NCBI GenBank assembly: GCA_949291555.1
Contig: CASEWE010000005.1
Coordinates: 1 to 64,000 of the forward strand
From: an uncultured Bacteroidales bacterium
GTDB taxonomy: Bacteria; Bacteroidota; Bacteroidia; Bacteroidales; P3
Direction of reading: 5' to 3'
Length of the DNA stretch: 64,000 bases
Shown here: piece after piece, positions 18,373 to 27,321 of the stretch
Numbering within the stretch: position 1 is the stretch's first letter
Layout of the letters: every line of letters starts with the position of its first letter
The notes under the pieces: generated by a model
Seen by the model: the letters and a program-made list of their open reading frames with translations, nothing else
What the model was told of the DNA's origin: nothing
Database searches by the model: none
Translations under genes and position numbers: made by a program

Positions 18373-19902
18373 ATGCAAGAAAGCATCCTGATCCTGGATT
18401 TCGGATCGCAATACACCCAATTGATCGCCCGGAAAGTGCGGGAAAACAACGTCTATTGCCAAATCCATCCCTACCATCACTTTCCCGCTCCCGGCCCGGA
18501 AACCAAAGGGGTCATCCTTTCGGGAAGCCCTTACTCGGTAAACGATCCGGATGCCCCCGTTCCCGACCTGAGCCATATCCTCGGGAAAGTCCCCGTGCTT
18601 GCCATCTGCTACGGGGCGCAGCTGCTCGTGAAACTTTCCGGCGGGAAAGTAGCCTCGTCCAACAGCCGCGAATACGGGCGGGCCAACCTGACCCGGATCG
18701 ACCATGATTGCCCGCTTTTCAAAGGCGTTCCGGACGGAAGCCAGGTTTGGATGTCGCACGGGGACACCATTCTGGAATATCCCGGCTCGTTCCGCCTCAT
18801 CTGCAGCACGGCCGATGTGGAAGCCTGCGGCTACCGCATCGAGGGCCAACCCACTTATGCCTTGCAATTCCACCCGGAAGTCTACCATTCCGCCCATGGC
18901 TTCGACATCCTGAGGAATTTCCTTATGGAAATATGCCATTGCCAAGCCGACTGGACGCCTGAAAACTTCGTGAAGACCTGCGTGGAAGACCTGCGGGAAA
19001 CCATCGGGCAGGAAGCGGTCATCCTCGGGCTTTCGGGCGGTGTCGACTCCAGCGTCGCTGCCGTCTTGCTCCACAAGGCTATCGGGAAAAAGCTCCACTG
19101 CATTTTCGTCGACAACGGCTTGCTGCGCAAGAACGAGTTCCAAGACGTGCTCGACTCCTTCAAAGGCATGGATATCGAAGTGGAAGGCGTCCAAGCGGCT
19201 CCGCTTTTCTACAACGCCCTCCAAGGGGTCTCCGATCCGGAAGCCAAGCGGAAAGCCATCGGAAAGACCTTCATCGAAGTGTTCGAATCCGAGGCCGGAA
19301 AGTTCGAATCGGCCCGTTTCCTGGCCCAAGGAACCATTTACCCCGACGTCATCGAATCGGCTCCGGTAAAAGGGCCGTCGCAAACCATCAAGTCCCACCA
19401 CAATGTGGGCGGGCTTCCCGAGAAAATGAACCTCAAGGTGGTCGAACCTTTGCGCGCCCTTTTCAAGGACGAAGTGCGGCGCGTGGGCCGGAGCCTCGGC
19501 CTTCCATCCCGATTGCTCGACCGCCATCCTTTTCCCGGCCCGGGACTGGGAATCCGCATCATCGGCGAAATCACGCCCCGGAAAGTGGCCATCTTGCAAG
19601 AAGTGGATGCCATTTACATAAACGCCCTGCGACAGGAAGGCTTGTACGGGAAAGTATGGCAAGCAGGAGCCATCCTGCTGCCGGTGCAATCGGTAGGCGT
19701 GATGGGAGACGAACGCACCTACGAGCAAGTGGTAGCCTTGCGCGCCGTGGATTCCACCGACGGCATGACCGCTGACTGGAGCCGTCTGCCTTATGAATTC
19801 CTGGCCCGGGTCAGCAACGAAATCATCAACAAGGTAAAAGGCGTGAACCGCGTTGTCTACGACATCAGCTCCAAACCGCCTTCCACCATCGAATGGGAAT
19901 AG
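18373..19902 (+). CDS. guaA: GMP synthase (glutamine-hydrolysing)
   Basis: A 509-residue full-length enzyme converting XMP, ATP and glutamine to GMP. The N-terminal class I amidotransferase domain has the nucleophile in AICYGAQ (Cys about 79) and the catalytic His-x-Glu in QFHPEVYH. The synthetase domain has the P-loop [11 protein letters not shown] near residue 218. The C-terminal dimerisation domain ends at the expected KPPSTIEWE. It is complete, with no unusual residues noticed. Confidence 0.97.
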   Translation: MQESILILDFGSQYTQLIARKVRENNVYCQIHPYHHFPAPGPETKGVILSGSPYSVNDPDAPVPDLSHILGKVPVLAICYGAQLLVKLSGGKVASSNSREYGRANLTRIDHDCPLFKGVPDGSQVWMSHGDTILEYPGSFRLICSTADVEACGYRIEGQPTYALQFHPEVYHSAHGFDILRNFLMEICHCQADWTPENFVKTCVEDLRETIGQEAVILGLSGGVDSSVAAVLLHKAIGKKLHCIFVDNGLLRKNEFQDVLDSFKGMDIEVEGVQAAPLFYNALQGVSDPEAKRKAIGKTFIEVFESEAGKFESARFLAQGTIYPDVIESAPVKGPSQTIKSHHNVGGLPEKMNLKVVEPLRALFKDEVRRVGRSLGLPSRLLDRHPFPGPGLGIRIIGEITPRKVAILQEVDAIYINALRQEGLYGKVWQAGAILLPVQSVGVMGDERTYEQVVALRAVDSTDGMTADWSRLPYEFLARVSNEIINKVKGVNRVVYDISSKPPSTIEWE

Positions 19903-19967
19903 GTTCCTCCGAAAGGCCATCCGTACGCCCGTTCCGTCAAAACCCTCTAAATGCAATCGTACCCGTC

Positions 19968-21785
19968 ATGAATACCCTGAAGACCTGCCTATCCGCAACG
20001 CTCCTGGCTCTGTTGCTCTTCCTTCCTTCCATTTCCATGAGCCAGACCTCTTCGTACCAAGCCACGCCGGTTGCCATCTCCCATGTCGTGGACACCGTGC
20101 TGGGGAAAGTCTATTTCGTCCACCAGGTGCAGAAGGGGCATACCCTGTACTCCATAAGCCGGGCCTACCGCGCGCAAGCCGATCAGATGCTCAAGGATTC
20201 GCCCGAAAGCCAAGTCCAAGCAGGAGAATACATCTATATTCCATTCCAATCCTCGCTCTTGGAGCAAGGTGCCCGCATGGAGCTTTTCAAGGGGAAGAAG
20301 CCCTGGGCGGTCGTATTTCTTGAAAGGGATCACGAGCGCGCGGAAACCGCGGCAGGAAACCGCCAAGTGCCAAGCCCCGCTCTTTCCTTGCCGCAAGAAG
20401 GGGCATTCCAAGATGGAGCACGGGAGGAAGAAAGCGACAAGGAGAAAAGGAAGCGGCAACGCCGGGAGGCCCGCTTGGAAAGGCAGTCCGCCAAAGCCGA
20501 CTCGGCAGGGGCGAATGAATTCATCCCAAAAGAAGGAAGCGCGCCCGGCCTGCAGGACAGCGTTCCTCCCTGCGCTTTAGCAGGCAAGGGACTTGAACCT
20601 GAAAAGAAAGCCTGGAAAGACACGCTCGATATCGCGCTCATGCTGCCGCTCTACAGCAGCAACCCCGATGACCGGAGAGCCTATATCTACCTGCCGTTTT
20701 TCGAAGGGGCCAGCATCGCGTGGATAGAGCGGCTCGAACCCGGTTTCTTCGCTCCCGCGGCCGATACCCTTTCCGGCTCCCTTGCCGATTCCCTTGCCGA
20801 GCCTCTTTCCGAACCTCTTTCCGAACCTCTTTCCGAACCTCGGCAGAAATTCCCGGCACAAACGCCTGCCTGGCGTGCCCGCAATGCGGGTCTTCCCGCC
20901 ATGAACTTCCGGCTGTACGACCTCACCGAATCGGCCCAAAGCCTTGAGAAGGCCCTCCAAGACCCGTCCCTTGCCCAATCCGAAGCCCTCATGGCCGCAT
21001 CTTTCGTGAACCAGTTCCCCTTGCTCGACAGTTTCTCCTCCACGCATCGGATTCCTTTTGTCCACCCGCTTTCGGAGCGGGACTCGATGGGTGCCGGGAA
21101 TCCGTATTTCGTCCAGCTATGCGCCAACCACCAACAGCAATTGGAAAAAATCACTTCCTATGTGGAATTGTACCATCCTCATTCGGAAATCATCATCCTG
21201 ACCGATTCCACACCCGCCGAGCAATCGAAGGCTGCAAGGCTGCAAAAAATGCTTCCCTCCGCCCGCCTCTACATTTTCAATCCGGAAACATCCTCGCTTC
21301 TCGACTCCCTCCCCTCCGACCACGGAATCACCATCATTCCTTTCTACCAGCAGGAAATCACGGCCGTGAAAACGCTTCTCCCCTTAAGGCAAAGCAAAGG
21401 CAATATCACGCTCTTGGCCCCGGCCTCCTGGCTCGATTACACGACCATCGAGCTGGATTATTTCCTGCAAAACAACTTGACGGTCTACGCCACTTTCCGC
21501 CATAGCGAGAACGATTCCGCGTTCAAGACCTTCGCCAAGCATTATTACTTCATCTACCGAGGAATACCCAATACCTTGGCTTACCAGGGATACCGGGCCT
21601 TCGACTGGCTGCTCGGCATGCTCTCCGAATACAATGCCGACTTCTTGCGCCATCTCTCCCCGCAAAAGGGAAGCTTTCCTTTCCATCCCGTTCCTCGCGA
21701 AGGCATGGCCGGGTTCGGCAACCCGACCGTCTATTTCCTGCGCCTCACGGAATCGGGACTGGAAGACCTTCCTCCCTTTGATTAA
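19968..21785 (+). CDS. LysM-domain protein fused to a periplasmic binding-protein-like domain
   Basis: A 605-residue exported protein. A signal peptide (TLLALLLFLPSISMS) is followed by one LysM domain (VHQVQKGHTLYSISRAYRAQ, about residues 43-85), which would bind peptidoglycan. A charged linker (about 110-205, EEESDKEKRKRQRREARLER) precedes a type I periplasmic-binding-protein-like domain (about 220-600; IALMLPLYSSN, SEIIILTDSTP, NITLLAPASWLDY). LysM-plus-binding-domain proteins of this kind are common in Bacteroidales, but their function is unknown. The start at 19968 directly precedes the signal peptide. A short tandem repeat lies in the linker of the second domain. Confidence 0.82.
   Translation: MNTLKTCLSATLLALLLFLPSISMSQTSSYQATPVAISHVVDTVLGKVYFVHQVQKGHTLYSISRAYRAQADQMLKDSPESQVQAGEYIYIPFQSSLLEQGARMELFKGKKPWAVVFLERDHERAETAAGNRQVPSPALSLPQEGAFQDGAREEESDKEKRKRQRREARLERQSAKADSAGANEFIPKEGSAPGLQDSVPPCALAGKGLEPEKKAWKDTLDIALMLPLYSSNPDDRRAYIYLPFFEGASIAWIERLEPGFFAPAADTLSGSLADSLAEPLSEPLSEPLSEPRQKFPAQTPAWRARNAGLPAMNFRLYDLTESAQSLEKALQDPSLAQSEALMAASFVNQFPLLDSFSSTHRIPFVHPLSERDSMGAGNPYFVQLCANHQQQLEKITSYVELYHPHSEIIILTDSTPAEQSKAARLQKMLPSARLYIFNPETSSLLDSLPSDHGITIIPFYQQEITAVKTLLPLRQSKGNITLLAPASWLDYTTIELDYFLQNNLTVYATFRHSENDSAFKTFAKHYYFIYRGIPNTLAYQGYRAFDWLLGMLSEYNADFLRHLSPQKGSFPFHPVPREGMAGFGNPTVYFLRLTESGLEDLPPFD
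20802..20840 (+). repeat. 12-bp tandem repeat within the LysM gene
   Basis: Three copies of CCTCTTTCCGAA followed by a partial copy encode a PLSE repeat (residues about 279-291). The unit is a multiple of three, so copy-number change would keep the frame. Flanking codons (SLADSLAEPLSE) are degenerate versions. Confidence 0.85.
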
Positions 21786-21850
21786 AGGCTGCAAGGAACG
21801 TATCCAACCATGCGGGCTACCGCATGGAAGACCTCCCTTTGATTAAAGGG
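21762..21850 (+). repeat. Direct repeat over the 3' end of the LysM gene
   Basis: The sequence over the LysM stop codon (21762-21789) recurs at 21827-21850 with one 3- to 4-nt gap, a period of about 65 nt. The second copy repeats GGAAGACC...TCCCTTTGATTAAAGG. It looks like a local duplication of the gene end. Confidence 0.7.
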
Positions 21851-22112
21851 GCGGAAAGCGGCGGGGCTTCCGGAAACAAGGCAACGACGCTCTCATCCGC
21901 TTCCGGACGGAAGAAGCAAAGGGCGGGAAACTTGGAAACGAAACAAAGACCGTGCAAGGCCGGACAGGGACAAGGGGATATCCGACTATCCGCGAACCGG
22001 CACGGGGACCCCGGGAACAAACAGGCAACGGACGCTAAAAGAGACTGACAGACGCTAAAAGCGCCTGTTTGAAAACAGGAGAGGCCAGCAAAAGCTGGCC
22101 TCTCCTTGCTTG
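21786..22112. other. 327-bp gap between the LysM gene and tRNA-Met
   Basis: Holds the second half of the direct repeat (to 21850), two copies of GACGCTAAAAG (22031-22041 and 22051-22061) and the tRNA terminator at 22078-22105. I see no gene in it. Confidence 0.5.
22078..22105 (-). terminator. Terminator of tRNA-Met
   Basis: Perfect 12-bp stem GGAGAGGCCAGC / GCTGGCCTCTCC with a 4-nt loop, 8 nt after the tRNA 3' end on the minus strand and followed by TGTTTTC. Confidence 0.7.
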
Positions 22113-22186
22113 TAGCGGGGACGAGAATTGAACTCGTGACCTCCGGGTTATGAATCCGACGCTCTAACCAACTGAGCTACCCCGCC
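22113..22186 (-). tRNA. tRNA with anticodon CAU (tRNA-Met, or tRNA-Ile2)
   Basis: A 74-nt cloverleaf on the minus strand: acceptor GGCGGGG/CCCCGCU, D-arm GCUCAGUUGGUUAGAGC, anticodon loop UUCAUAA (anticodon CAU) and T-arm with GUUCAAUUC. CCA is not encoded. The last pair of the anticodon stem is A31-C39, a mismatch. Elongator Met and lysidine-modified Ile2 share CAU; the overall sequence looks like elongator Met to me. Confidence 0.92.
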
Positions 22187-22200
22187 GGGAATTGAGGGTG

Positions 22201-22208
22201 CAAAGGTA
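22201..22208 (-). promoter_or_regulatory. -7 promoter box for tRNA-Met
   Basis: The minus strand reads TACCTTTG followed by CACCC, 15 nt before the tRNA 5' end; the same TACCTTTGCACCC string precedes the tRNA-Leu pair near 63.2 kb. Confidence 0.6.
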
Positions 22209-22234
22209 ATAAATTTTTTTAACTTGAAAAATCG

Positions 22235-22242
22235 TATCTTTG
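22235..22242 (+). promoter_or_regulatory. -7 promoter box for the DegT aminotransferase gene
   Basis: TATCTTTG followed by C, 74 nt before the ATG at 22316. It is divergent from the tRNA promoter 27 bp away. Confidence 0.55.
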
Positions 22243-22315
22243 CTTGTTTGGGGCGGTTGCCCCGGTATTCCTTTTTCATCGCCCCTGCTTCGCCACGCTC
22301 AAAACCTTTGGGAAA

Positions 22316-23503
22316 ATGAGAAAAATACAGATGGTCGATCTCCGCAGGCAACACAAGCATATCCGGAGAACGATTCGAAAACGGATCAAAAGGGTCATCA
22401 AATCGACTTCTTTCATTCAAGGGGAAGAAGTGAAGCTCTTCGAACAGAACCTGGAAGATTTCCTGGAAGTAAAGCACGTGGTTTCCTGCGCCAGCGGAAC
22501 CGATGCCCTCCAAATCGCGATGATGGCCTTGGAACTGCAAGCCGGGGATGAAATCATCCTGCCCGCCTTCACTTTCATCTCCGCCGCCGAAGCGGCTGTG
22601 CTTTTAGGTCTGAAACCGGTACTGGTCGACATCGATCCGGAAACATTCAATATGCTTCCTTCCGCTGTCGAGGCTGCCATTACCGAACGCACCCGCGCCA
22701 TTGTCGCAACCCACCTCTTCGGCCAATGCTGCGACATGGCCTCCATCATGGAAATTGCCGAACGCCATTCCCTCTTTGTCATCGAAGACGCATGCCAGGC
22801 CATGGGGGCCGAATATATCTTGCGGGAAGGCGTAGGGGAATTGCAAATGGGGCCTTTCACCTACAATTACCGCTGCAGCGACCAAGGCGTGCGCAAGAAA
22901 GCAGGAACGATCGGCCATATCGGATGCTTTTCCTTTTTCCCGAGCAAGAACTTGGGTTGCTACGGCGATGGCGGCGCGATTTGCTCCAACCTGGACGACC
23001 TTGCCCTCCGGGCAAGGCAAATAGCCAATCATGGCGCCGTCCGGAAGTACGTGCATGCCGCAATCGGGATCAATTCCCGGCTCGATTCCATCCAAGCGGC
23101 CGTATTGAACGCAAAGCTCCCCCTGATCAATTGGTACAACTTCCAACGACAGCTGGCGGCCGGCTTCTACGACCGGGCTTTTGTCAGCTGCATGCAGCTG
23201 AAAGTCCCGGGAAGGAATCCCCACTCCACGCATGTTTTCCATCAGTACTGCCTCCTCTGCCGGAGCGAACGGGAAAGGAACGCCCTCCGTTTCCACCTGG
23301 AAAGCCTTGGCATCCCGACCATGGTTTACTATCCCTTGCCCATCCACCTGCAGGAGGCCTATGCCTTCGCCGGCAATGGAGAAGGCTCTTTCCCCGTAGC
23401 GGAAGACACCTGCCGGAGAATCATGGCCATACCCATCCACACGGAACTATCGCAAAAACAATTACGGTACATCACCCGCTCGATACTGGATTTTTTTAAC
23501 TAA
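22316..23503 (+). CDS. DegT/DnrJ/EryC1/StrS-family PLP-dependent aminotransferase
   Basis: A 395-residue sugar aminotransferase-family protein. Conserved features are GEEVKLFEQNL, the PLP-phosphate contact SGTDALQIAM, the VIEDACQAMGA aspartate motif and the Schiff-base lysine in SFFPSKNLGCYGDGG (about residue 211). These enzymes aminate 4-keto (or 3-keto) nucleotide sugars for cell-surface glycans. No sugar-biosynthesis cluster surrounds it, so the substrate is unknown. I prefer the ATG at 22316 because of promoter spacing; MVDLRRQ (22331) is an alternative. Confidence 0.9.
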   Translation: MRKIQMVDLRRQHKHIRRTIRKRIKRVIKSTSFIQGEEVKLFEQNLEDFLEVKHVVSCASGTDALQIAMMALELQAGDEIILPAFTFISAAEAAVLLGLKPVLVDIDPETFNMLPSAVEAAITERTRAIVATHLFGQCCDMASIMEIAERHSLFVIEDACQAMGAEYILREGVGELQMGPFTYNYRCSDQGVRKKAGTIGHIGCFSFFPSKNLGCYGDGGAICSNLDDLALRARQIANHGAVRKYVHAAIGINSRLDSIQAAVLNAKLPLINWYNFQRQLAAGFYDRAFVSCMQLKVPGRNPHSTHVFHQYCLLCRSERERNALRFHLESLGIPTMVYYPLPIHLQEAYAFAGNGEGSFPVAEDTCRRIMAIPIHTELSQKQLRYITRSILDFFN

Positions 23504-23508
23504 ATTTG
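23501..23508 (+). promoter_or_regulatory. -7 promoter box for tRNA-Arg
   Basis: TAAATTTG followed by CACGC overlaps the aminotransferase stop codon and lies 64 nt before tRNA-Arg. Confidence 0.45.
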
Positions 23509-23572
23509 CACGCTTTTTGCCGCGCCCCGCATATTTTCATTCCTGGGGGATTCCCCTGCCGGCATGCAGCAA

Positions 23573-23644
23573 GGCCTTGTAGTTCAATGGATAGAACGGA
23601 AGTTTCCTAAACTTCAAATAGGGGTTCGATTCCCCTCGGGGCTA
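23573..23644 (+). tRNA. tRNA-Arg (anticodon CCU)
   Basis: A 72-nt cloverleaf: acceptor GGCCUUG/CGGGGCU (several G-U pairs), anticodon stem GAAGU/ACUUC with loop UUCCUAA (anticodon CCU) and T-arm AGGGGUUCGAUUCCCCU. No encoded CCA. It reads arginine AGG codons. Confidence 0.93.
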
Positions 23645-23696
23645 CTGATTTTCCTGCAAACCCCGCATGCCTCCCGCTTCCGGCATGCTGCGTAAC

Positions 23697-24107
23697 TCAT
23701 CCCCCATACGGGTTGAAAGCATCTTCCACATGCTCCACGACCCGCTTCCCTCCCGGGTAAGCCTCTATCCACAGGATATCGAAACGCACTTCCTCGTTCC
23801 AATTCTCCTGCCGCACGTACTTGGCCGCAGCCGAATAAAGGAACATCTGTTTCCGCCTGTCTACCGACAAAGGCGCTTCCTGGAGCGCGTTCCTGCCCCG
23901 GGTTTTCACCTCTACGAACACCAGCACCCGGTCTTTCTGCATAATCAGATCGATTTCCCGATGCGCGTAACGGTAATTGGCCGCCAAGAGCTCGTATCCC
24001 TGCGACTGCAAATAGGCTGCCGCCAACGATTCGCCTTCCATCCCGTCCCGGCAAGCCTGCTGCCGCTTCCACAACCTTCCGTCTTTCATGGGAATTTCCT
24101 TTTTCAT
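23697..24107 (-). CDS. yraN: YraN/UPF0102-family endonuclease-like protein
   Basis: A 136-residue protein with the UPF0102 pattern: GEsLAAAYLQSQGYELLAANYR, the nuclease-type REIDLI motif (about residue 50) and FVEVKTR (the E-x-K of a restriction-endonuclease-like fold). Function in the cell is not settled; the fold suggests nuclease activity on DNA. The gene converges on tRNA-Arg with a 52-nt gap. The start may be the ATG at 24107 or the next ATG at 24089 (MKDGRLW). Confidence 0.85.
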   Translation of the reverse strand: MKKEIPMKDGRLWKRQQACRDGMEGESLAAAYLQSQGYELLAANYRYAHREIDLIMQKDRVLVFVEVKTRGRNALQEAPLSVDRRKQMFLYSAAAKYVRQENWNEEVRFDILWIEAYPGGKRVVEHVEDAFNPYGG

Positions 24108-24620
24108 TGCGTATTCCTGCTATCCCTGTGCCCCCGTCGGCGCTCGAATTTCCCGCCCGCCAGGCCACACCCGGTTTTTCTTTTTTCATATACCGCAGGG
24201 GAACGCGGCTATCCCCAGATGGCCCGCCAGCCGAACCCGGTTTCCCGTTTTTCTTTTCTATTCGGCTTCCAGTTCTTCGAGGGAAACGCTCCGCCACCAG
24301 CCGCACCCGGTTCCCGTCTTCCCCGGCCTGAGCGGAACAAGGCTTCAGGGGCAGGAAAACCGCTTGCGCCGACCGCAGCCGTTTGCCTCTTCCGCCCTAA
24401 GCAAAACGGCGACTTCCCGGCGTCAAGGGCCTGCGCCCCTTTCCCTTCCTTTAAGCTCCCGTCCATAAAACGCGCGGAAGCGGTTTTTATCGTTTCCCCG
24501 CCGCCCATTCCTTGCGCAGCGAATACGCAAGCCCCTGAGCGGTTCCGGCAGTCCTGTCGCAGGTTTTTCCTACCTTTGCGCTTTGTTTGCAAATACAAAA
24601 CCTGCTTATCCACACCAATC
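24108..24620. other. 513-bp gap between yraN and the ROK kinase
   Basis: Contains the ROK promoter (24571-24578) and three degenerate copies of a CCGCCAG...ACCCGGTT motif near 24157, 24223 and 24291, spaced 66-68 nt. Open frames across this gap lack good starts or recognisable domains. Confidence 0.45.
24571..24578 (+). promoter_or_regulatory. -7 promoter box for the ROK kinase gene
   Basis: TACCTTTG followed by CGC, 43 nt before the ATG at 24621. Confidence 0.6.
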
Positions 24621-25544
24621 ATGCACTGCGGAGTAGACATAGGGGGCACCAACACACGGATAGGGATTCTGGACAAGGAAGGCCGCATGCTGGACTGCGA
24701 CAACCTCAAAACCGCCTGCTACACGGAAGCGCGCGACCTGATCGTAACCATAGCCTACAGCATCTTGCGCATGGCCAAGGTAGGCGGGTTCGAAATAGAA
24801 AGCATCGGGGTGGGCTGCCCGAACGTGAACCCTTTCGATGGCACGCTTGAAAACGCCGCCAATCTGAAATTCAAAGGGAAAGTATCGCTCCGGGACGAAT
24901 TCCGAAAATATTTCCCGCAAATCCCCTTGGCATTCGACAACGATGCCAATGCGGCTGCCATCGGGGAAAAAATCTACGGGAAAGCGCGCGGCATAGACAA
25001 TTACATTTCTTTTACCCTGGGAACCGGGATCGGGGGCGGCGTGGTATGCGATGGAAAATTAATTTACGGCCTCAACGGCATGGCCGGGGAGCTGGGCCAT
25101 ATCATCATCCGTCCCGGGCAAAGAGCTTGCGGCTGCGGCAGATCCGGCTGCCTGGAACAATACGCGGCTGCCAACGGCATTTTCCGCACCTACCGGGAAC
25201 TTTGCACCCGGCAAGGATGCCCGCCCCAAGCGGAAGACTACCGGCAATTGGCAGAGATTGCCATGGCCGGGGATCCAACCGCTTTGGAAACCTACCGGAT
25301 CACGGGAGAAATCCTGGGGTTGGCGCTGGCCAATATCGCTTGCGTGACAGCTCCCACGCACATTTTCCTTTTCGGCGGGGTAGCGCAGGTGAAAGAAATA
25401 CTCCTGCAACCGCTGCGGGAATCCTTTTACGCGAACCTGCTGGGCAGTTACGGGAAAAACATCCGTATTGAACTTTCCGCATTGATGGACGCGGGAAAAG
25501 ACGCTGCCATCCTCGGGGCCGCCGCCTTGGCTTGCAAAGCCTGA
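24621..25544 (+). CDS. ROK-family sugar kinase (glucokinase-like)
   Basis: A 307-residue cytoplasmic kinase that would phosphorylate a hexose. It has the N-terminal ATP phosphate motif DIGGTNTRIG (residues 5-14), catalytic DNDANAAA (Asp about 110), the GTGIGGGVV glycine loop and the ROK zinc motif in CGCGRSGCLEQY (about residue 170). Glucokinase is the likeliest activity, but N-acetylmannosamine or fructose kinases share these motifs. The promoter at 24571 fixes the start; the longer open frame upstream is not coding. Confidence 0.9.
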   Translation: MHCGVDIGGTNTRIGILDKEGRMLDCDNLKTACYTEARDLIVTIAYSILRMAKVGGFEIESIGVGCPNVNPFDGTLENAANLKFKGKVSLRDEFRKYFPQIPLAFDNDANAAAIGEKIYGKARGIDNYISFTLGTGIGGGVVCDGKLIYGLNGMAGELGHIIIRPGQRACGCGRSGCLEQYAAANGIFRTYRELCTRQGCPPQAEDYRQLAEIAMAGDPTALETYRITGEILGLALANIACVTAPTHIFLFGGVAQVKEILLQPLRESFYANLLGSYGKNIRIELSALMDAGKDAAILGAAALACKA

Positions 25545-25598
25545 CCGCGCCCCCTCGAACGGCAGAAAACTTGAAGGAAACGAAGGAATCGACGCCGG

Positions 25599-26495
25599 CT
25601 AATCGCGGATCATGAAACTCGTGCGCCCGATTTCCTTTCCTTCCATGTACAACATCACACTGTATTTCCCCGCCATGGCATCCCCGTCCATGGACTTCCG
25701 ATCCCAGATCATCCTTACCTGCTGCGCTTCATTCCTGTATTCCACCTCTTTCTTGATGGTGTATTGCAACGTGTCTCCTGCCAGCACGAAAGAAGAAAGA
25801 TCATCGCGGCCAAGGGTCATCACCACGCCATCGGGACGCGATATGCGGGCGTAAATCTGCTTCAGGCCCGGTTCAACCAACTTGTTCTCGCTCAAAGTGA
25901 AGTCCAGGCTGATGCGGGTAACCCGCCTTGCCCGGTCGCTGGGGATTTCCTTTCCGTCGCCCCTTACCCGCAAGGTGCTTGCCTGCAGATCGTAGGCTTT
26001 GAACGCCGAAGCCTCGTCCACTTTATTCTGCAGCTGCTGCTTGTCGGCGGCCAACTGCGTGTTCTCTTCCTGGAAACGGCTCACCTCCTGCCTCATCTGC
26101 GTGTTTTCTTCCGTCAACGTCCGGTTGGCCACTACCAGCGAATCGATACGCACCACGTATTCCTGCGTGATTTTCCGAAGCAAATCCAGTTTCTTGCGAA
26201 TCTTCCGGTAATCGGCCTGCACGGCAATCAGCTTCTCGATTTCCGCCTTGTTGGCCATGATGATGCTGTCTTTTTCCGACATCTGATCGGAGAGATCCTG
26301 GTTTTCCATCTTGATGGTCGTGTATTCTTCCATCACGTCATCGAGTTCTCCTTGCAACTTGACCCCTTGGGCAAAACTTTCATTGCGTTCGATCGCCACT
26401 TTTTGCCCGCGGAAAAGGGATATGGCCAGCGCAACCAGCAAAACCACGATGACCGCGTACAAAACGCGCACTTTCTTCTCAACAGATAAAGCCAT
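25599..26495 (-). CDS. Membrane-anchored coiled-coil protein of unknown function
   Basis: A 298-residue protein with one N-terminal membrane helix (VLYAVIVVLLVALAISLF, residues 11-28). A long coiled coil runs about residues 40-170 (heptads rich in Glu, Gln and Leu, for example RQEVSRFQEENTQLAADKQQ). A C-terminal beta-rich domain of about 110 residues follows (RVTRISLDFTLSENKLVEPG). Proteins of this layout are widespread in Bacteroidales without an assigned role. It is divergent from comF, with overlapping promoters. Confidence 0.8.
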   Translation of the reverse strand: MALSVEKKVRVLYAVIVVLLVALAISLFRGQKVAIERNESFAQGVKLQGELDDVMEEYTTIKMENQDLSDQMSEKDSIIMANKAEIEKLIAVQADYRKIRKKLDLLRKITQEYVVRIDSLVVANRTLTEENTQMRQEVSRFQEENTQLAADKQQLQNKVDEASAFKAYDLQASTLRVRGDGKEIPSDRARRVTRISLDFTLSENKLVEPGLKQIYARISRPDGVVMTLGRDDLSSFVLAGDTLQYTIKKEVEYRNEAQQVRMIWDRKSMDGDAMAGKYSVMLYMEGKEIGRTSFMIRD

Positions 26496-26565
26496 AAGAC
26501 TGGATTTTAAAGTTTTTTAACTAACCAAAGTTGTAAGAAATAACAACTTTTAACATAGATAGCAA

Positions 26566-26573
26566 CAAAGATA
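26566..26573 (-). promoter_or_regulatory. -7 promoter box for the coiled-coil protein gene
   Basis: The minus strand reads TATCTTTG, 71 nt before the start at 26495. Confidence 0.55.
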
Positions 26574-26576
26574 ACC

Positions 26577-26584
26577 TATTTTTG
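26577..26584 (+). promoter_or_regulatory. -7 promoter box for comF, unusually close to the start codon
   Basis: TATTTTTG followed by CC ends only 5 nt before the ATG at 26590. If used, transcription would begin at or next to that ATG, giving a leaderless mRNA, unless translation starts at the in-frame ATG at 26635. Confidence 0.45.
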
Positions 26585-26589
26585 CCAAC

Positions 26590-27321
26590 ATGCAAACAGA
26601 TTTGCCCGCCAAGCTTGCCGGCATAGCAGACGACATGCTTTCATTCTTCTACCCGCGCACTTGCGCCGCCTGCGGGGATAACTTGCTCAAGAACGAACAC
26701 TTGCTCTGCCGGAAATGTTTCCGCCAGCTTCCGTATACCGGATACGAGCGCTGGAGCGGGAATCCTGTCATGGAGAACCTTTCCAGCCGGATTCCCTTGC
26801 TGCAGGCCTGGGCCCTGCTCGACTTCAAGGTGAACGGCATCACGCAAAAGCTGCTGCATCGCCTCAAATACGGGAGAATGCCCGAAATCGGGCGTTTTTT
26901 AGGCCGCTGTGCCGGCCTGAAAGCCATAGATTCCGGATCTTTTCCAAAGGCGGACTATGCGATCCCCATCCCTTTGCATCCCCGGAAAGAGCGGAAAAGG
27001 GGCTACAACCAAAGCTTGTGCATCCTTGAAGGCTTCAAGGAGGTTTTCCCGATCGAGACTCTTCCCCGCCTGCTCCGCAAAGAAGAGCAGACCCAAAGCC
27101 AGACCCGGAAAGGAAGAGGAGAACGCTGGGAAAACGTGCGCGGTTCTTTCCGGCTCGACCCCTCCCTTGCTTCCGCTCTGGAATCGGAAAAGAAGCCGAT
27201 CCATCTGCTGCTTGTCGATGACGTGATCACCACGGGGGCTACGATTGAAAGCTGCTGCCTGCAGCTGGCACGCATCCCGCAAGTGGAAATCTCGGTGATG
27301 GCCCTTGCTTCCCCGCTCTGA
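26590..27321 (+). CDS. comF: ComF-family phosphoribosyltransferase-like protein
   Basis: A 243-residue ComF-family protein. An N-terminal four-cysteine zinc knuckle (CAACGDNLLKNEHLLCRKC, about residues 22-40) precedes a type I phosphoribosyltransferase domain with the PRPP loop LLVDDVITTGATIE (about residue 207). In competent bacteria ComF helps DNA uptake; in Bacteroidetes its role is untested. The ATG at 26590 abuts its promoter; an in-frame ATG at 26635 (MLSFFYPRTCAACG) is an alternative. Confidence 0.9.
   Translation: MQTDLPAKLAGIADDMLSFFYPRTCAACGDNLLKNEHLLCRKCFRQLPYTGYERWSGNPVMENLSSRIPLLQAWALLDFKVNGITQKLLHRLKYGRMPEIGRFLGRCAGLKAIDSGSFPKADYAIPIPLHPRKERKRGYNQSLCILEGFKEVFPIETLPRLLRKEEQTQSQTRKGRGERWENVRGSFRLDPSLASALESEKKPIHLLLVDDVITTGATIESCCLQLARIPQVEISVMALASPL

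Noticed and set aside
18367..19956. A 529-codon open frame antisense to guaA
   Set aside because: GC-rich codons make long antisense frames common here; guaA is unambiguous and the antisense protein has no recognisable domain.
20802..20840. Short tandem repeat considered as a CRISPR or phase-variation array
   Set aside because: In-frame 12-bp units within a coding linker, no spacers and no cas genes; simple protein repeat.
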